Positions 33,720-41,849 of a stretch of DNA of 50,834 bases are shown in pieces. Each line of letters opens with the position of its first letter. The stretch's first letter is position 1. The translations under genes were made by a program, and so were the position numbers. This stretch comes from an uncultured Muribaculaceae bacterium (GTDB lineage: Bacteria > Bacteroidota > Bacteroidia > Bacteroidales > Muribaculaceae), in contig CAJUAR010000012.1 in assembly GCA_910584495.1 (NCBI GenBank), forward strand, positions 1-50,834, read 5' to 3'. Below the pieces are notes generated by a model. The model worked only from the letters and a program-made list of their open reading frames with translations. It was not told the DNA's origin and ran no database searches.

Positions 33720-33796
33720 CCACGAGAATTGAACGCTTATATCTTACGGATGCCCTCTATGCTCCATTCCACTAATCCACAACGTGTAAATTAAAC
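33720..33796 (+). repeat. Cassette-border repeat, copy 2 (two parts)
   Basis: A degenerate part at 33721-33740 (GAATTGAACGCTTA) is followed by CCACTAATCCACAACGTG and TAAATTAAAC at 33769-33796, ending 9 bp before the next gene. The stretch between, TTACGGATGCC to CCATTCC, resembles the sequence before copy 3 (TTACCGAATGCC to CATCC), so the repeat unit is longer than the conserved core. Confidence 0.65.
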
Positions 33797-33805
33797 ACCA
33801 AAAGC

Positions 33806-34213
33806 ATGGACGAGCGACTAACATTCAAAGATAAATGCGATTTGTCGCTATATCTAATAGATAAATTGGAAGAATATTGGAAACGACTATTCTATTCTAC
33901 AATGACCATTATAGGGGCTTTATTGGGAGGTGCATACACTAAATTACTGCATTTACCGATAGTCGCTGTTATAGGCTTCATGTTTATTGCTTTTACCATT
34001 TCCAACCTTATTGACCATTTAAGAGTATATAAATTTTTACAGATCTTGATTGAGAGTGTAAAAAAGGAAAAATATAAGCTAAACATCCCAGAGTTATCAA
34101 AGCAACTCGACAAGTTGCCATATCATAAGGAAGTATATCTTTGTATCGGATCATATAGCTTTGTCACTATTGGCACGATTGTCATCACATTCGCTCTTAT
34201 ACATTTCAAATAA
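33806..34213 (+). CDS. Small membrane protein paired with an LRAT-family protein
   Basis: The 135-aa protein has hydrophobic segments at about 29-47 (LFYSTMTIIGALLGGAYTK), 50-68 (LPIVAVIGFMFIAFTISN) and near the C-terminus (FVTIGTIVITFALIH). A basic, helical loop lies between (VKKEKYKLNIPELSKQLDKL). I recognise no family. It lies 2 bp upstream of the LRAT-like gene and is clearly co-transcribed with it. It could anchor or restrain the LRAT protein, by analogy with two-gene effector pairs; this is inference. Confidence 0.6.
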   Translation: MDERLTFKDKCDLSLYLIDKLEEYWKRLFYSTMTIIGALLGGAYTKLLHLPIVAVIGFMFIAFTISNLIDHLRVYKFLQILIESVKKEKYKLNIPELSKQLDKLPYHKEVYLCIGSYSFVTIGTIVITFALIHFK

Positions 34214-34215
34214 TT

Positions 34216-35055
34216 ATGTACGGAGACTTTCTATATAACCATAGAATAATATACCCTATGGAATATAGCTATCTTGATAACGGCACACCTATTGTCCGAA
34301 TCGACAACAAGCTTATACCCAATGTTCAATTCGGTATTATAGATAATGGGAATGTCATATTTCAGAATTTTCGAGCCGATATATTTGCTTATAGTTATCT
34401 AAAGGTACCAATGAGTGAATTTATGAAGCACAATGACTCAATGTTAGTCGAGTATACACCTTTATATAGCTTTGATAAAATTGAAGCACACAAACGTGCT
34501 GTTTCTTATATTGGGAAACATAGTGAACAACAACTTCCAAGCGTATTTGGAGATGATTTTGTATTCTGGTGTCTCGTAGGTGATAAATTATGGGATTCCT
34601 TCGCCTCATCAAAAGTGGGGAATCATTATAAAGATAAATACAGAGAAGGAAAGTTAATCAATGTATATCATCATGCTATCGCTATTGAACAAGATGTTAT
34701 AATCCACTTCACAGAAACTGATGGGAATGCAAAGGGTCACTCGCATACTCAAATTGAAGCAACGTCTTTTGCTCAGCTAAAACATCCTATTTTAGTAAAA
34801 TACGACAATGATTCTCTATCAGCTCGTTGGGCAACAAGAAATCGGGCAATATGCATGCTCGCTTACAAACAATTTACTAAATCATATAATCTGATAACAA
34901 ATAATTGTGAGCATTTTGCGACATTATGTAGGACAGGAATACCAAATAGCCAACAAGTAAAAAACGGCTATATCGATTTAGCTTCTGTTATCATCAGTCT
35001 TTTTGTTCCACAAATTAGCCCAATTGCATATTGGCGTATCAAAAAATACTTTTGA
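34216..35055 (+). CDS. LRAT-domain (NlpC/P60 superfamily) protein
   Basis: The 279-aa protein has an N-terminal region of unknown type (1-130) and an LRAT-like domain at about 148-245. The catalytic elements of lecithin:retinol acyltransferase-type thiol enzymes are visible: His152/His153 in VYHHAIAIEQDVIIHFTE and Cys231 in the signature NCEHFATLCRTG. A hydrophobic C-terminal segment follows (DLASVIISLFVPQISPIAYW), which may be membrane-seeking. Family members act as acyltransferases or phospholipases on lipids, or as related thiol hydrolases. In a defence-like neighbourhood a membrane-lipid-damaging effector is plausible, but nothing in the sequence proves it. Confidence 0.7.
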   Translation: MYGDFLYNHRIIYPMEYSYLDNGTPIVRIDNKLIPNVQFGIIDNGNVIFQNFRADIFAYSYLKVPMSEFMKHNDSMLVEYTPLYSFDKIEAHKRAVSYIGKHSEQQLPSVFGDDFVFWCLVGDKLWDSFASSKVGNHYKDKYREGKLINVYHHAIAIEQDVIIHFTETDGNAKGHSHTQIEATSFAQLKHPILVKYDNDSLSARWATRNRAICMLAYKQFTKSYNLITNNCEHFATLCRTGIPNSQQVKNGYIDLASVIISLFVPQISPIAYWRIKKYF

Positions 35056-35112
35056 GGTAATAATCCAGCACCAATTTAATAAGATTTACCGAATGCCATC
35101 CCCTGCGGCATC

Positions 35113-35174
35113 CCACTAATCCACAACGTGAAAATTGGACGCTTACTTACCAAACGTGAAAATTGGACGCTAAC
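35113..35174 (+). repeat. Cassette-border repeat, copy 3, with a tandem partial copy
   Basis: CCACTAATCCACAACGTG plus AAAATTGGACGCTTAC (35113-35146) is followed after 7 bp by ACGTGAAAATTGGACGCTAA (35154-35173). It occupies most of the gap between the LRAT gene and the first glycosyltransferase gene. Confidence 0.75.
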
Positions 35175-35227
35175 GCATCCAACTAACGCTCAAAGTAATA
35201 ATGAGACACAAAAAATAATTATAGGAT

Positions 35228-36262
35228 ATGAAAGTTTTACATATGCTACAAAGCAATCGTTTTTCAGGCGCTGAAAACGTTGTTTGCCAAATAATATCAA
35301 TGTGCAAACGAGAAAGGATGGAGTTTGCGTATTCTAGTCGAGACGGTCAAATCAGAGAAGCTCTAAAAGATAGAGGAATCGAATTTCATGCTATTAGGAA
35401 AATGTCTATAGCTGAATTTAGACGAGTTATCAACGAGGTCAAACCGGATGTGATTCATGCTCATGACATGGGTGCCAGTTTTTATGCGTCTCTTGCATGT
35501 GGTAATATCCCTTTGATCTCGCATATCCATAATAATGCGTTCAATTCACGTGGATTCTCCTTAAAGTCGTTTTTGTACTATTTTGCAGCGAGAAAGGCTA
35601 AACATATATTTTGGGTATCAAAATCATCTTACAATGGATATGCTTTCCATAAAAGTTTAGAGAGTAAAAGTTCTATTCTATATAATGTAATAGATATCGA
35701 GGCATTAAAAAGAAAAATGCACGAAGACTCCAATGAATATGATTTTGACATAGTTTATCTTGGCAGGTTAACCTACCAAAAAAATCCACATCGTCTTCTG
35801 AACGTATTTAGAAATATAAAGACAAAATATCCGAAAGTCAAGATAGCGGTTATTGGCACTGGAGATCTTGAAGATGAAATAAAACAACGGTCTGCAGACT
35901 TTGGATTGTCGTCAAATGTAGAATTTTTAGGATTTAAGAGCAATCCTTCGAAGATATTACATGATGCAAAAGTTATGATTATGACATCTCGCTGGGAGGG
36001 TACTCCAATGTGTGCTCTTGAGGCAATGGCTCTTGGAGTGCCAATAGTGAGCACGCCCACTGATGGATTAAAAGATGTTGTATCAGACGGAGTTACAGGA
36101 TTTTTGAGCGATGTTGATGATGTCCTTGCCCAACGATGTGTTGACATAATCAAGGATGAGAACCTATATCATAAACTATCTGTCAACAGTAGCTTAACAG
36201 CTCAAAAGATGATGGATATGGCTAAATATACTGATGCTATTATGTCATCATATAACGAATAG
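35228..36262 (+). CDS. Glycosyltransferase family 4 (group 1)
   Basis: The 344-aa protein is a GT-B fold glycosyltransferase. The N-terminal domain has MLQSNRFSGAENVVCQII and DVIHAHDMGASFYASLA. The C-terminal GT4 domain has VYLGRLTYQKNPHRLLNVF, KIAVIGTGDLEDEIK, VEFLGFKSNPSKIL and the EX7E nucleotide-binding stretch in SRWEGTPMCALEAMALGVPIVST. It transfers a sugar from a nucleotide donor to the growing lipid-linked oligosaccharide at the inner membrane. It is the first gene of a long, tightly spaced operon (35.2-47.1 kb) for exopolysaccharide or capsule. Donor and acceptor are unknown. Confidence 0.9.
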   Translation: MKVLHMLQSNRFSGAENVVCQIISMCKRERMEFAYSSRDGQIREALKDRGIEFHAIRKMSIAEFRRVINEVKPDVIHAHDMGASFYASLACGNIPLISHIHNNAFNSRGFSLKSFLYYFAARKAKHIFWVSKSSYNGYAFHKSLESKSSILYNVIDIEALKRKMHEDSNEYDFDIVYLGRLTYQKNPHRLLNVFRNIKTKYPKVKIAVIGTGDLEDEIKQRSADFGLSSNVEFLGFKSNPSKILHDAKVMIMTSRWEGTPMCALEAMALGVPIVSTPTDGLKDVVSDGVTGFLSDVDDVLAQRCVDIIKDENLYHKLSVNSSLTAQKMMDMAKYTDAIMSSYNE

Positions 36263-36282
36263 GAAACCTATCTGCAACTACA

Positions 36283-37536
36283 ATGCAAGTGGTAAGACAG
36301 TTTAAAAAAAATTGGAGCATCTTGGTCCCAGGAATTTTAATCTGTGCAGGATTACTGTTACGGGATGCTTTCGATTATGAAATAAATAAGTATATCTTTT
36401 TGATATTGGCAGCCTATCCTATTTTATGCCTGAATATAGGAAAAGCTCTATCTTTCATATCATTCCTTATCCCATTATATTTCGGATTGCCAGGAAATTA
36501 TATTTCGATATTGATCTTAGCCAGATTTACATGGGAATTTCTGAAGAGCAAACATGGAATAAATGCAGAAGGTATAATAATTTCCATCATACTATCATTA
36601 TATTTACTTATCTCTGTACTTTTCCACGATAATTATAATGTATATAATTTGATGGGGTCCTTAGACTACATAATTTTATTCCTTTTTGTATGCTTAACAG
36701 TTAAATATCATGATGAAGGTGGAATAATCTTCGGATATGCCATCGGCACTACGGCGTTAGGGGCAATTATGATGACCGCGACACTCCAGCATTTTACATT
36801 TTTGGAGCTGATGGGAAGTGCAACGAGATTAGGCCAATTTGGAGTGCTTCAAGATCAAGTGGAATCCACAATGTTAACCACTGTAGATCCTAATTTCTAT
36901 GGCATGTTTGTTATTGCATTGGTATCAAGCTCTTATCTCCTTCTTAAAAACAAATGCTTCATAAATAAGACTCCTTTAATCGCTTTGTCCATAACTTCTG
37001 TTATTTTATGTCTCTGTGGCTTGTCTCGTACTTTCTTGTTAATACTTTTCTTATGGGGAGTATTAACTGCAATCAGTAGGGGCAGTATAAAAGGCGTTAT
37101 TTCAATTATATGCATTTTTGCAATTGTGGTATTTTCTGTAATGTGGTTTTTCCCGGACATGGTTGATGCTTTTGACAATCGAATGAATGATTCTACTATG
37201 TCTGGTGGAAATGGACGTATACGATTGATAGAAGAACATTTTTCAAAATGGGAAGATTCTTTGGAAACACTTTTATTCGGTCTTGGGCTTTATGAGAATA
37301 ACGTACATTGCGGACCTTTAAGATACTTGTTTGGTATTGGTATAACAGGATTTATAATCCTGTCAATTTGGTTATGTACAATATTTACTGTAGCAAAACG
37401 AAGATGTAGGCACATCTCGCTTTCACAATATGTGCCCTTTGTTCTCACGTTTATCGTGTTCAGTACCATCCCTGCAGCAGGCTCTTTGAACGCAATATTT
37501 CCACTCATAATCTCCATAACAGCTATAAGATTATAA
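36283..37536 (+). CDS. wzy: O-antigen/polysaccharide polymerase (Wzy-like)
   Basis: The 417-aa protein is almost entirely hydrophobic with about ten to twelve membrane segments (for example ILVPGILICAGLLL, YILFLFVCLTV, ISIICIFAIVVFSVMWFF). It has a larger polar loop near residues 300-345 (MSGGNGRIRLIEEHFSKWED, LLFGLGLYENNVHCG) of the kind seen in Wzy/O-antigen ligase family proteins. Wzy joins flipped repeat units at the periplasmic face of the inner membrane. The assignment rests on topology, the polar loop and position in a polysaccharide operon. A WaaL-type ligase has a similar profile and cannot be excluded. Confidence 0.72.
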   Translation: MQVVRQFKKNWSILVPGILICAGLLLRDAFDYEINKYIFLILAAYPILCLNIGKALSFISFLIPLYFGLPGNYISILILARFTWEFLKSKHGINAEGIIISIILSLYLLISVLFHDNYNVYNLMGSLDYIILFLFVCLTVKYHDEGGIIFGYAIGTTALGAIMMTATLQHFTFLELMGSATRLGQFGVLQDQVESTMLTTVDPNFYGMFVIALVSSSYLLLKNKCFINKTPLIALSITSVILCLCGLSRTFLLILFLWGVLTAISRGSIKGVISIICIFAIVVFSVMWFFPDMVDAFDNRMNDSTMSGGNGRIRLIEEHFSKWEDSLETLLFGLGLYENNVHCGPLRYLFGIGITGFIILSIWLCTIFTVAKRRCRHISLSQYVPFVLTFIVFSTIPAAGSLNAIFPLIISITAIRL

Positions 37537-37538
37537 TT

Positions 37539-38075
37539 ATGAGGCCACGCATACTCAGATTAATAGGCAGATTTTTGTTTACAGTTTCGAATGTCTTACC
37601 ACCAAGTCAGGGTACAATTAACGTTGGCCAACGTACATTACGCTCTTTGGCGGTTAGATTGATTGTGTCAAAATGTGGCACGGGGATTAACGTTGAAAGA
37701 GGCGCTAGATTTGACTCATCCTTGGAAATTGGCAATAGATCCGGAATAGGAGAAAACTGTATTATAACAAATAAAGTAAAAATAGGCAATGATGTTATGA
37801 TGGCCAGAGATGTTTTGATAAATCCAGGCAACCATAATTTCTCTGACACAAATATACCTATGAATAGACAAGGTGCAGCTCCTAAAAAAAGTGTCATTAT
37901 CGAAGATGATGTATGGATTGGCAGCAGGGCAATCCTCATGCCCGGCGTAACGGTTGGCCATGGTAGTATTATAGCAGCTGGTGCCGTTGTGACTCACGAT
38001 GTGCCTCCATTTTCAATAATGGGGGGGGGTGCCTGCCAAACTATTGAGATGTCGCAAATTACAACACTAAATTAA
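37539..38075 (+). CDS. Left-handed beta-helix acyltransferase (WcaF/LacA-like), C-terminus shifted by a poly-G tract
   Basis: The 178-aa protein has hexapeptide repeats of a sugar O-acetyltransferase (SLEIGNRSGIGENCIITNKV, VIIEDDVWIGSRAILMPGVT, GSIIAAGAVVTHDVPPFSIMGG) and a catalytic-type His in NPGNHNFSD. It would acetylate a sugar in the repeat unit. The family normally ends in GG-x-PAK plus a basic tail. Here a run of nine G (38021-38029) puts the last 16 codons in another frame (GGGACQTIEM). Removing one G restores GGVPAKLLRCRKLQH, then stop at 38070. Slippage in the tract could therefore vary the enzyme; the present form may be less active. Confidence 0.8.
   Translation: MRPRILRLIGRFLFTVSNVLPPSQGTINVGQRTLRSLAVRLIVSKCGTGINVERGARFDSSLEIGNRSGIGENCIITNKVKIGNDVMMARDVLINPGNHNFSDTNIPMNRQGAAPKKSVIIEDDVWIGSRAILMPGVTVGHGSIIAAGAVVTHDVPPFSIMGGGACQTIEMSQITTLN
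38021..38029 (+). repeat. Poly-G tract (G9) inside the acyltransferase gene
   Basis: Nine consecutive G at the point where the family's conserved C-terminal PAK motif should begin. Eight G would be in frame with the canonical ending, nine is not. Such tracts are classical slipped-strand contingency loci in other bacteria. Confidence 0.85.
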
Positions 38076-38083
38076 ACTAATAG

Positions 38084-39151
38084 ATGAAAGTAGGAATTTT
38101 AACATTTCCTCATTCCCCAAGTATTGGTGCAATGCTCCAAATGAGGTCATTATATCATATAATTGAGTCTTTGGGTCATGAAGTTGAGATTATTAATTAT
38201 GTTTCTGACAAAGTAAATCACAGAAAGAAAAAGGAACGAAATCTGAAATCCATTGCAATCTCCATCATTAGTTCAATCTTCCTCAAAAGTGCGTCAAAAT
38301 CATATTCTGATTTTGAATCCTCGCTTAAAATGTTTCCGGAGTTTCCTTCGTGTTCTTCAGAACATCTTAAGGCAATTGAAAATCGATTTGAGAAAATCAT
38401 TGTCGGGAGCGATCAAGTCTGGAATCCAGTTGTAACAGGACATGACTTTAATTTCTATCTTGCTTTTTGCAAAGATTCAAGAAAAAAAATATCCTACGCT
38501 GCCAGTTTCGGTTATTCCTCAATCTCCGTAGAAGAACAGCGGGTTGTAAAAACTGAACTTGAAAAGTTCAGCAATATAAGTGTAAGAGAGCAAGCTGGAG
38601 TAGAGATAGTTAAGAACCTGACTGGCAGGAATGCGGCTCTTGTATTAGATCCCACATTATTGGTGCAATCAGATTATTTACGTTCTTTATTGAAGCCAGC
38701 TAATCTAAGAAAAAAGTTTGTATTATTCTTTTGCATCAAGCCAAGTGCTTCGCTTTACCAAAAGGCCACGCTTTATGCTCAGAAATATGGATTTGAACTT
38801 GTAACTGTCGGAGGAAGGATAGCTGATCATTTTAATCCCTCCATGCATCCTGCCTTCGGCGTTGGTCCATCTGAATTTCTCGGATTGGTCGATGAGGCTG
38901 AATGTGTCTTTACAAATTCATTTCATGGGACTGCCATATCCATAGCTCTTCACCGTGAATTCTATGTGGAATTTTCTTCAGACACAAATTCGAGGCTTGA
39001 TAATCTCACTAAAATTCTTGGTCTGGAGGATAGAGTAATTCAAGACAAAGAACTTGTCGCAAAAGAAATTAACTATAGCGAGGTCGATAATAAATTAAAA
39101 AATTATCGAGAACTTTCTTATGATTTTCTAAAACGTGCTCTCACTGATTAA
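38084..39151 (+). CDS. Polysaccharide pyruvyl transferase family protein
   Basis: The 355-aa protein fits the CsaB/WcaK polysaccharide pyruvyl transferase family: an N-terminal GILTFPHSPSIGAMLQMRSL, IIVGSDQVWNP, KISYAASFG, ALVLDPTLL and the C-terminal FTNSFHGTAISIALHREFYVE motif with its conserved SFHG. The family adds a ketal pyruvate from phosphoenolpyruvate to a sugar of a surface glycan, giving it a negative charge. It is 8 bp downstream of the acyltransferase gene. The FrhB-like gene two positions on is a frequent companion of this family in Bacteroidales capsule loci. Confidence 0.88.
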   Translation: MKVGILTFPHSPSIGAMLQMRSLYHIIESLGHEVEIINYVSDKVNHRKKKERNLKSIAISIISSIFLKSASKSYSDFESSLKMFPEFPSCSSEHLKAIENRFEKIIVGSDQVWNPVVTGHDFNFYLAFCKDSRKKISYAASFGYSSISVEEQRVVKTELEKFSNISVREQAGVEIVKNLTGRNAALVLDPTLLVQSDYLRSLLKPANLRKKFVLFFCIKPSASLYQKATLYAQKYGFELVTVGGRIADHFNPSMHPAFGVGPSEFLGLVDEAECVFTNSFHGTAISIALHREFYVEFSSDTNSRLDNLTKILGLEDRVIQDKELVAKEINYSEVDNKLKNYRELSYDFLKRALTD

Positions 39152-39161
39152 CATCTAAGTC

Positions 39162-40682
39162 GTGAACAGGACTGAAAAATTTGCCCTTAATGCTACAACT
39201 TCGATGATTTCGCAAGTTGTAGTACTTATTGCTGGTCTAATTACACCACGGCTAATGATTGCCACATATGGCTCTGAAATAAATGGTCTTGTCAGCTCGC
39301 TCAATCAGTTCATTTCTTATCTTTCCTTAGTTGAAGCTGGAATAGGTGGTGCAGCAATATATTCCCTTTACAAACCAATAGCGGAAAATGAACACTCTAG
39401 GATCAGTAGCATTGTAGTTGCTGCAAAAAAGAGCTATACTCATGCCGGCTATTTGTTTTCTGCCGGATTATTTGCATTGGCGGCAATATATGGTATATTT
39501 GCCAGCCGTGGAAGTTTAGACTTCTGGACCGTCTTTATTCTGGCATTGTTACTTGGATCAAACGGTTGCATCGACATGTTTCTTGTGTCCGGATACCGCG
39601 TCTTATTGACCGCAGATCAAAGAAACTATGTAATTCAGATAGCGGGTATTATAAACACAATAATTCGTACTGGACTAATAATAACATTAGCGGTTAACGA
39701 TATAAATGTTGTTCTTCTATTTCTTATCGTTGCAATTTCTCCTGTAATAAAAGCAATATTAATTTTAGCTTACGCGAGAAAACAATACGGATTTCTTGAC
39801 AAGAATGCCAGTCCGGATAAGTCGGCCCTGAATAAAAGGTATGATGTCATATACCAGCAAATTCTCGGAATGATTCAAGTTGGCGCTCCAACTATTTTGG
39901 CGACCATATTATTAAATCTTGTCTGGGTTAGTATTTATTCAGTATATAATATGGTCATAGCTGGGATTAATGGGATATTAGGAGTTTTTATATCCGGATT
40001 GCCAGCTGGATTCGGGGATATGATAGCAAAGAATGAGAGTGAAAATTTAAAAAAAACTGTATCTGAATTTGAAGTAATATATTACTGGATACTTTCTGTT
40101 ATATACGGTCTGACATTAGTCCTGATAATGCCATTTATTTCTATTTATACTAATGGTATAAGTGAAGTAAATTATTATTATCCCCTATTAGGTGCCGTCA
40201 TCGTACTAAATGGATTGCTTTATAATATTAAAACACCCCAAAGCATGCTTATCATTTCGGCAGGCATGTATAAGGAAACCCGTTGGCGTGTTACTTTACA
40301 AGCATTGATTATTATTGTCGCAAGTACTTTACTTGGATTAAAATTTGGAATGATTGGAATAATACTTGGTTCTTGCGTTTCCAATTTTTACAGAATTATT
40401 GACATGTTAATCTTTATTCCTAAGAATATAACACATCTGCCGACTTGGAATTCAATAAAGAGAATGTTTGTTGTACTGGTAAATATAGGGATAATATTTG
40501 TACCATCATTCTTTTTTATGCCTGCTACAGATAATTATGCGCAATGGACAGGCGTAGCGCTTCTATATGCAATTTATGCAATGGCTGTTACTTCTATCTC
40601 AAGTTATATTTTTGATAAAAAATTGTTCAAGGACTCTATCAGCAGAGTTGCAAATATGATTAATCGTGAAAGAAAACATTAA
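39162..40682 (+). CDS. wzx: Polysaccharide flippase (Wzx-like, MOP superfamily)
   Basis: The start is a GTG at 39162. The 506-aa protein has about 12-14 membrane segments with the N-terminal NATTSMISQVVVLIAGLITP and YGSEINGLVSSLNQFISYLSLVEAGIGGAAIYSLY, which are characteristic of Wzx/PST-type oligosaccharide exporters. Wzx flips the undecaprenyl-linked repeat unit from the cytoplasmic to the periplasmic face. Together with Wzy upstream this indicates a Wzx/Wzy-dependent pathway. The end overlaps the next gene by 17 bp. Confidence 0.88.
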   Translation: MNRTEKFALNATTSMISQVVVLIAGLITPRLMIATYGSEINGLVSSLNQFISYLSLVEAGIGGAAIYSLYKPIAENEHSRISSIVVAAKKSYTHAGYLFSAGLFALAAIYGIFASRGSLDFWTVFILALLLGSNGCIDMFLVSGYRVLLTADQRNYVIQIAGIINTIIRTGLIITLAVNDINVVLLFLIVAISPVIKAILILAYARKQYGFLDKNASPDKSALNKRYDVIYQQILGMIQVGAPTILATILLNLVWVSIYSVYNMVIAGINGILGVFISGLPAGFGDMIAKNESENLKKTVSEFEVIYYWILSVIYGLTLVLIMPFISIYTNGISEVNYYYPLLGAVIVLNGLLYNIKTPQSMLIISAGMYKETRWRVTLQALIIIVASTLLGLKFGMIGIILGSCVSNFYRIIDMLIFIPKNITHLPTWNSIKRMFVVLVNIGIIFVPSFFFMPATDNYAQWTGVALLYAIYAMAVTSISSYIFDKKLFKDSISRVANMINRERKH

Positions 40683-41805
40683 TAAATACTTGGCTATAAA
40701 AGAATGCTGCGGATGTACAGCCTGTTCATCCATCTGTCCCAAAGATGCCATAACTATGGTTGAGGACATTGAAGGCTTCAGATATCCCAATGTCAATGAG
40801 GATAGATGTATATCATGCAGTGTGTGTATAAAAACTTGCCCCGTCATAGCCCGTGAAAAATCAACTATAGCTCTGAATAATATAAGAGCTGCTTATGCAA
40901 TGAAGCACAAGGACGATACTATTCTTATGAATAGTACCTCAGGAGGTATTTTCACTGCATTATCCGATAAAATTCTGGATAAAGGAGGCGTTATATATGG
41001 AGCTGCCTTTGATGAGAATATGGTTGTAAGACATATTAGGGCAGTTGATTCGATAGGCCGTGATGAAATGAGAGGGTCTAAATATGTTCAAAGTGATATT
41101 GGGGGAATTTTTTCTCTTATTAGGCAAGACCTACAAGCCGGAAAATGTGTATTGTTCACAGGTACACCATGTCAAATAGAAGGTTTAAAACTTTTTCTCA
41201 AGGAAAAGACTGATAATCTTATATGTGTAGATTTAGTTTGTCATGGAGTTCCTTCACCAAAAATTCTCAAAGACTATTTCAATCTTCTGGAGAGAAAAGC
41301 TCACTCTAGAATAACACGATATCAATTCCGCCCCAAGCGCTGGACGTGGCATGAGCATCGTGAAATCGCCTTTTTTGAAAATGGCAAGGAACAGTCAACA
41401 GAATTATGGCCATCAATTTACTATAGTCGATTGGCCACAAGGCCTTCATGCCATAATTGCAAATTTACTAATCTGAATAGGCCGGGCGATATCACCATAG
41501 CTGATTGCCGTGGAATTGACAAAATAAAGCCTGATTTTGGCAGTAATGAGGGCGTATCCCTAGTATTAATTAATACTGAGAAAGGGAAAGAGGCACTAAA
41601 CGCTATTAAAAATGAGATTATACTTGAGGAAGTGGACGTAAATGATGTATTGCAACCTCCTATGAAGTGTTCTAGTACGCCAAATCCTCGAAGAGATCTA
41701 TTTTGGAATGTATATTTGGACAAAGGCCTTCAGAATGCACTTTATGCTATATGGGGGAGATTTTATCCATTAAAGAACCGCATTAAAAAGATATTAGGGC
41801 GTTAA
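40666..41805 (+). CDS. Coenzyme F420 hydrogenase/dehydrogenase beta-subunit-like iron-sulfur protein
   Basis: The start is a GTG at 40666 inside the end of wzx. The 379-aa protein begins with two ferredoxin-type 4Fe-4S motifs (CCGCTACSSICPKDAI and CISCSVCIKTCPVIA). An FrhB-like N-terminal domain follows (MNSTSGGIFTALSDKIL, VLFTGTPCQIEGLKLFL), then the C-terminal domain (VCHGVPSPKILKDYF, RPSCHNCKFTNLNRPGDITIADCRG). Relatives of this protein are common in Bacteroidetes polysaccharide loci beside pyruvyl transferases. The reaction is unknown; a redox modification of a sugar or lipid is a guess. It is cytoplasmic and probably binds flavin. Confidence 0.85.
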   Translation: MKENINKYLAIKECCGCTACSSICPKDAITMVEDIEGFRYPNVNEDRCISCSVCIKTCPVIAREKSTIALNNIRAAYAMKHKDDTILMNSTSGGIFTALSDKILDKGGVIYGAAFDENMVVRHIRAVDSIGRDEMRGSKYVQSDIGGIFSLIRQDLQAGKCVLFTGTPCQIEGLKLFLKEKTDNLICVDLVCHGVPSPKILKDYFNLLERKAHSRITRYQFRPKRWTWHEHREIAFFENGKEQSTELWPSIYYSRLATRPSCHNCKFTNLNRPGDITIADCRGIDKIKPDFGSNEGVSLVLINTEKGKEALNAIKNEIILEEVDVNDVLQPPMKCSSTPNPRRDLFWNVYLDKGLQNALYAIWGRFYPLKNRIKKILGR

Positions 41806-41849
41806 GTGCTTCTCTTATTGCACAAGTTTAGTAATTTATATAATAGCCA

